Positions 60,118 to 64,000 of a stretch of DNA of 64,000 nt are shown piece by piece. The stretch is from assembly GCF_000753715.1 (NCBI RefSeq), contig NZ_JPER01000004.1, forward strand, positions 62,001-126,000, written 5' to 3'. The notes below the pieces were generated by a model. The model was not told where the DNA came from. It saw only the letters and a program-made list of their open reading frames with translations, and made no database searches. The position numbers and the translations under genes are program-made. The first letter of the stretch is position 1, and each line of letters begins with the position of its first letter. This DNA is from Pseudidiomarina salinarum. Lineage in GTDB: Bacteria; Pseudomonadota; Gammaproteobacteria; Enterobacterales; Alteromonadaceae.

Positions 60118-60722
60118 TGCCCTCGCTGCCGCTCTTTAAGCTCAAATTCAATTCGGTCAACCCGCGCCCGCAATGCCTGTACGTTTTCGGTAAATTCAGC
60201 AAATTCATGCTGCCCCGGCGCCAGTCGCTGCTCTTCAATCAGCACATCGCGCAGCCACTGCTGTTGGTCTTCACGGCGCTGGTTCAGCCAGCGTTGGCTG
60301 CGCTGCCAGGCCTGCACCACAAACTGTGCCGGCACATCGCCGATACGTTGTGACAGCTGTTCCGGCCAGTCGATATCAAGATCAGCAATCAGTTTGCTAA
60401 AGGCCTGTGCCAGCATCGGATCACCTTCGATATCCAGCGCGTCGGCTTTGATCAGACGGGTAATATTCGCGCTGTCGCGCAGCTCCGGCAGTACCGCGAG
60501 GCGGGTAATAATATGGCAATCAACGGGCTCCTGATCGACCCAGCTCAGCAGCAATTGCTGATCCGTAGCGGTCAGGGTCAGCGGCTTGCCCAGCTCGCCC
60601 AGGGTAACCCGCAGTCGCTTGCCCTGCAGCTTCTGCAAGCGGCTGCGCGAGGCACTGTCGAGTGCCAGCAGTTGATTCAGCAGTGCTTCAATAGCACTGG
60701 TAGGGAGTACCGTCCATAGCAT
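60114..60722 (-). CDS. ubiJ: Ubiquinone biosynthesis accessory factor UbiJ
   Basis: The 202-residue lipid-binding protein (SCP2 fold, about residues 10-110) is part of the soluble ubiquinone-making complex; the C-terminal third is a coiled coil ([21 protein letters not shown]). The size equals E. coli UbiJ (201), and its place between ubiE and ubiB is diagnostic. It overlaps ubiE by one base (TGATG). Confidence 0.95.
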   Translation of the reverse strand: MLWTVLPTSAIEALLNQLLALDSASRSRLQKLQGKRLRVTLGELGKPLTLTATDQQLLLSWVDQEPVDCHIITRLAVLPELRDSANITRLIKADALDIEGDPMLAQAFSKLIADLDIDWPEQLSQRIGDVPAQFVVQAWQRSQRWLNQRREDQQQWLRDVLIEEQRLAPGQHEFAEFTENVQALRARVDRIEFELKERQRGQ

Positions 60723-61477
60723 CAGAATTTAAACCCACGATGCAAGGCAACAATGCCCCCGGTCAGATTGGTAAAGGTCACCTGCTCATAGCCAGCGGTT
60801 TCCATCATGCCTTTCAGGGTTTCCTGATCCGGATGCATACGAATCGACTCGGCCAGATACTGATAACTTTCAGCATCGCCGGCGACCATCCGGCCCATTT
60901 GCGGCAATACATTAAACGAATAAAAATCGTAGGCGCTGGATAGTACTGGCAGCACCGGCTTAGAAAATTCCAGCACCAGTAAGCGGCCACCCGGCTTCAG
61001 TACCCGCAGCATGGATTCCAGGGCTTTCTGCTTTTCGGTCACGTTGCGCAGGCCAAAGGCGATGGTAATAATATCAAAACTGTTATCCGCGAACGGCAGC
61101 TCTTCAGCATTGGCCTGTACATACCGGACATTGCCGACAATACCGCGGTTTCGCAGCTTATCGCGGCCAACTTCCAGCATGGCGTTGTTAATATCCGCCA
61201 GCACCACTTCACCGGTGGGGCCTACCCGGCGCGAGAATTGCTCGGTTAAATCGCCGGTGCCGCCGGCAATATCCAGCACTTTCATGCCGCTGCGAACGCC
61301 GCTGCAATCGATGGTATAGCGTTTCCAGAGCCGGTGGATGCCAAACGACATGACATCGTTCATCACATCGTACTTTTTCGCCACGGAATTAAACACGTTG
61401 GCGACCAGGCCCTGCTTTTCGCCTTTCGCGACCTTCTTGTAACCAAAATCTATGGTTTCTGAATTCGAATCTTTCAT
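60722..61477 (-). CDS. ubiE: Ubiquinone/menaquinone C-methyltransferase UbiE
   Basis: The 251-residue SAM-dependent enzyme methylates the quinone ring at carbon. Motifs: [40 protein letters not shown] (SAM site, given by landmarks), [25 protein letters not shown] and [15 protein letters not shown]. The length equals E. coli UbiE. A weak AAGG ribosome site precedes the ATG. TACACT on the minus strand before it could be its -10. Confidence 0.97.
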   Translation of the reverse strand: MKDSNSETIDFGYKKVAKGEKQGLVANVFNSVAKKYDVMNDVMSFGIHRLWKRYTIDCSGVRSGMKVLDIAGGTGDLTEQFSRRVGPTGEVVLADINNAMLEVGRDKLRNRGIVGNVRYVQANAEELPFADNSFDIITIAFGLRNVTEKQKALESMLRVLKPGGRLLVLEFSKPVLPVLSSAYDFYSFNVLPQMGRMVAGDAESYQYLAESIRMHPDQETLKGMMETAGYEQVTFTNLTGGIVALHRGFKF

Positions 61478-61531
61478 ACCACTGCCTTAATTTGAGTTCT
61501 GCGGCTATCTGCCCGTTAGTGTACTACGAAA

Positions 61532-63610
61532 TCACGCCTGGGCGTAGTGATCGCGCCGCGGTAACCAGCGTTGAATCAGCGCGTCCGCGGTCTGAGGGTA
61601 GTTGTTCCAGACGGTCTGTGCCAGTTCCTGAACCGCTTCCAGTAAATGCGCGTGCTTCATTAAATCCGCGACCCGCATTTCAGTCAGACCGGTCTGTTTT
61701 TGCCCCAGCAGTTCGCCCGGTCCGCGCAGTTCCAGATCGCGCTGGGCGATGACAAAACCATCATTGCTGTCGCGCAGCACCGCCAGCCGCTGGGTGGCGG
61801 TTTTCGACAAGGGCGCATGATATAAGAGTACACAATGGCTGGCGACCGCGCCACGACCAACCCGGCCACGCAACTGATGCAACTGCGCCAGGCCCAGCCG
61901 CTCCGGATTCTCGATAATCATCAGGCTGGCATTGGGCACATCCACCCCGACTTCAATGACTGTAGTAGCAACCAGTAAGTCCAGTTCATGGGCCTTAAAG
62001 GCATTCATCACCGCTTCTTTTTCGGCGCTTTTGAGGCGGCCATGCACCAGCCCTATCCGCAGGTCTGGCAGCAACTCATGTAACTGACTGGCGGTATCTT
62101 CGGCGGCCTGACACTGCAGCGCCTCAGATTCTTCGATCAGGGTACAAACCCAGTAAGCCTGTCGCTTTTGTTCTGTACAGACTTGCTGCACTCTTTGGAT
62201 CACCTGGTCACGGCGGGTATCGGGGATAGCGACGGTAGTTACCGGAGTACGTCCCGGCGGCAGCTCATCAATGACCGAGGTGGCCAGATCGGCATAAGCG
62301 GTCATCGCCAGCGTGCGCGGTATCGGCGTTGCCGTCATGATGAGCTGATGCGGCTGGTAGCCCTGGTCAACACCCTTCTGACGTAATTCCAGCCGCTGAT
62401 GCACGCCAAAGCGATGTTGCTCATCGATAATAACTAACACCAGATTTTTATAGGTCACCTCGGCCTGAAACAGAGCGTGGGTGCCCACCACCAGTTGCAC
62501 CTCGCCGGCTGCGATAGCTTGCAGATTGGCCTGCCGTTCTTTGGTTTTTTGCTTGCCGGCCAGCCAGCCCACAGCAATACCCAGCGGCTCCAGCCATTGG
62601 CGGAACGTCAGGGCATGTTGCTCAGCCAGAATTTCAGTCGGCGCCATCAGCGCCACCTGATAGCCCTGGCCGATAGCGGTAAGTGCCGTCAACGCCGCCA
62701 CCAGGGTTTTACCCGAGCCGACATCCCCCTGGACCAGCCGCATCATCGGGATGTCATCGGCCAGATCCTGCTGAATCTCCTGCACCACCCGACGCTGGGC
62801 GGCGGTAGGCGCAAACGGCAACTGACCCAGAAAACGCTGTTGCAACTCAACGGAGGGGATCAGACTGCGGGCCTGGTGCGATTGCTTCAAGGCGCGCAGC
62901 TTGAGCAGGCTCATCTGATGCGCCAGCAGCTCTTCGGTAGCCAGCCGGGTCTGCGCCGGATGGGTTCCCAGTTGCAGCTGCTCCAGGCTCACATCCAGCG
63001 GCGGGCGGTGCAAAATGCGCAGTGCCTGTTCCAGCGACAAACCTTCCGGACGCAATGCCTCGGGCAGCAGTTCCGGTAGCGCCTTGCTGTTGAGGTAAGT
63101 AAGTGCCTGCTCACTCAGTTTGCGCAGGGTCGCCTGTTGTACACCTTCGGTGGTGGGATAAACAGGTGTCAGGGCATCATCACCGAGCACCGGTTGCTCG
63201 CCGGTAATAATTTTGTATTCGGGGTGGATCATGTCCGGCCCCTGCAATCCGCGGCGCACTTCACCGAACAGCTGCAGCCGGGTACCCTGGGACAACTGCT
63301 GCAACTGGGCAGCACTGAACTGAAAAAACACCAGATTAAGCACGCCACTGGCATCGCGCACCCGGCAGCGCATCATGCGCCGGCGGCCATAAACCACCTC
63401 AGCCTTAATCACTTCCGCAACCACAGTGGCCGTGCTGCCCGGCTGCAGGGCATTAATGGGATAGATGCGTGAGCGGTCTTCATAACGCAGGGGCAGGTGC
63501 AACAGAATATCCTGCACGTTCAGCAGGCCGAGCTTTTCCAGCCGGCTTTGCATTTTCGGCCCCACCCCTTTCAGGGCGCTTAGCGGAATACGGTGCAGGC
63601 CATCAGCCAT
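61532..63610 (-). CDS. recG: ATP-dependent DNA helicase RecG
   Basis: The 692-residue helicase reverses stalled replication forks and remodels branched DNA. It has the N-terminal wedge domain (about 60-200), Walker A MRLVQGDVGSGKTLVAALTA, DEQH box (VLVIIDEQHRFGVHQR), TATPIPRTLAMTAYADL, and the C-terminal QLHQLRGRVGRGAVASHC with the terminal SVID/TRG element. ATG 63610 overlaps the trmH stop by one base (TGATG) and begins MADGLHRIPLSALKGVG, the family start. Confidence 0.97.
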   Translation of the reverse strand: MADGLHRIPLSALKGVGPKMQSRLEKLGLLNVQDILLHLPLRYEDRSRIYPINALQPGSTATVVAEVIKAEVVYGRRRMMRCRVRDASGVLNLVFFQFSAAQLQQLSQGTRLQLFGEVRRGLQGPDMIHPEYKIITGEQPVLGDDALTPVYPTTEGVQQATLRKLSEQALTYLNSKALPELLPEALRPEGLSLEQALRILHRPPLDVSLEQLQLGTHPAQTRLATEELLAHQMSLLKLRALKQSHQARSLIPSVELQQRFLGQLPFAPTAAQRRVVQEIQQDLADDIPMMRLVQGDVGSGKTLVAALTALTAIGQGYQVALMAPTEILAEQHALTFRQWLEPLGIAVGWLAGKQKTKERQANLQAIAAGEVQLVVGTHALFQAEVTYKNLVLVIIDEQHRFGVHQRLELRQKGVDQGYQPHQLIMTATPIPRTLAMTAYADLATSVIDELPPGRTPVTTVAIPDTRRDQVIQRVQQVCTEQKRQAYWVCTLIEESEALQCQAAEDTASQLHELLPDLRIGLVHGRLKSAEKEAVMNAFKAHELDLLVATTVIEVGVDVPNASLMIIENPERLGLAQLHQLRGRVGRGAVASHCVLLYHAPLSKTATQRLAVLRDSNDGFVIAQRDLELRGPGELLGQKQTGLTEMRVADLMKHAHLLEAVQELAQTVWNNYPQTADALIQRWLPRRDHYAQA

Positions 63611-64000
63611 CAGCGACTCGCCCTTATTGCCTGCCACCAGTCGTCATCAGCCAGAATCTGGCCCTGCTCATCCAGTTGTGGGTAGGCCATATTCTTACGT
63701 TTACAGATGCGGGCAAAAATCGGATGCCCGCCTTCAAACAGCACGCGGTTACGCTCGCTGGCGGCCAGCCGCGACTGCTGATACATGCCGGCATCAACCC
63801 GCTGACGCTGCGCCTCATAGAGCACAATGGCGGCGGCCACTGATACGTTCAGCGACTCCGCCATGCCCACCATAGGGATCACCACCTCGTGATCAGCCAG
63901 CGCGATGGCCTCATCAGTTACCCCGTGGCGTTCCTGACCCATGATAATAGCGGTGGGCTTAGTATAATCCAGTGAGCGAAAATCCACGGCCTGGGCCGAC
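63610..64000 (-). CDS. trmH: tRNA (guanosine-18-2'-O)-methyltransferase TrmH, 5' part missing
   Basis: The frame runs off the right edge; 129 codons of the C-terminal part are present. SPOUT motifs are clear: PTAIIMGQERHGVTDEAIALAD (motif 2) and VIPMVGMAESLNVSVAAAIVLYEAQRQR (motif 3 and the SAM-binding knot, given by landmarks IPMVGMAESLNVSVA). The C-terminus (RICKRKNMAYPQLDEQG ... DDDWWQAIR) matches E. coli TrmH closely. It methylates the ribose of G18 in tRNA. It is translationally coupled to recG. Confidence 0.95.
   Translation of the reverse strand, partial: SAQAVDFRSLDYTKPTAIIMGQERHGVTDEAIALADHEVVIPMVGMAESLNVSVAAAIVLYEAQRQRVDAGMYQQSRLAASERNRVLFEGGHPIFARICKRKNMAYPQLDEQGQILADDDWWQAIRASR

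Overview
The window reads as chromosomal DNA of a marine-type gammaproteobacterium of the order Alteromonadales, probably close to Idiomarinaceae (inference). The support is conserved gene order: trxA-rho divergent from rhlB-gppA, ubiD-fre, a recC-recB-recD cluster, and one continuous run recG-ubiE-ubiJ-ubiB-tatA-tatB-tatC-tatD-hemB. An S46 dipeptidyl-peptidase and a TonB-dependent receptor fit the same group. No rRNA, tRNA, CRISPR array, prophage or insertion sequence was recognised. Genes are densely packed, and only one gap exceeds 300 bases (7984-8301).

Layout. 1-4058: a periplasmic-sensor GGDEF gene cut by the left edge, a Tag-like glycosylase, a GNAT acetyltransferase, a HAD phosphatase, and a divergent ECF sigma factor with a small membrane partner. 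4076-20176: mixed metabolism and transport (S46 peptidase, a 48-residue charged protein, gdhA, SulP transporter plus universal stress protein, serine hydrolase, 2OG-Fe(II) oxygenase, NAD malic enzyme, an Nramp relative without the usual metal ligands, ogt, a DUF3667-type protein and a MaoC-type hydratase). 20185-32327: a lipoprotein acylase of the penicillin/AHL acylase family behind the overlapping chain recC-recB-recD-arfB. 32493-34312: trhO, dps and a small membrane protein closed by a strong terminator.

34355-39089 is visibly richer in A+T than its neighbours. It holds a four-gene minus-strand copper cluster, copA-copB-APC permease-predicted ferritin-like bundle, with a divergent 67-residue Met-rich membrane protein. 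No regulator is encoded beside it. This is the region I would look at first for an undescribed function. 39123-44208 is a thiamine-uptake operon behind a clear TPP riboswitch: TonB-dependent receptor, PnuC-family permease, APH-type kinase and, 15 bases on, an MFS permease of unknown substrate.

44213-64000 is mostly housekeeping: fre, ubiD, a membrane-anchored EEP phosphatase, a serine hydrolase, rho, trxA, rhlB, gppA, hemB, a 7TMR-DISM diguanylate cyclase, tatD, an unknown secreted protein, tatCBA, ubiBJE, recG and a 3'-terminal part of trmH cut by the right edge. The cyclase appears to start at a CTG codon that overlaps the tatD stop as CTGA, a start that standard gene callers would miss.

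Links between genes: ubiD, ubiE, ubiJ, ubiB and fre touch ubiquinone and flavin chemistry; tatABC would export the twin-arginine CopA; recG and recBCD handle broken or stalled DNA; and TATACT-type -10 elements with a C at -13 precede the GGDEF gene, the SulP-Usp pair and dps, which hints at shared stationary-phase control (inference).
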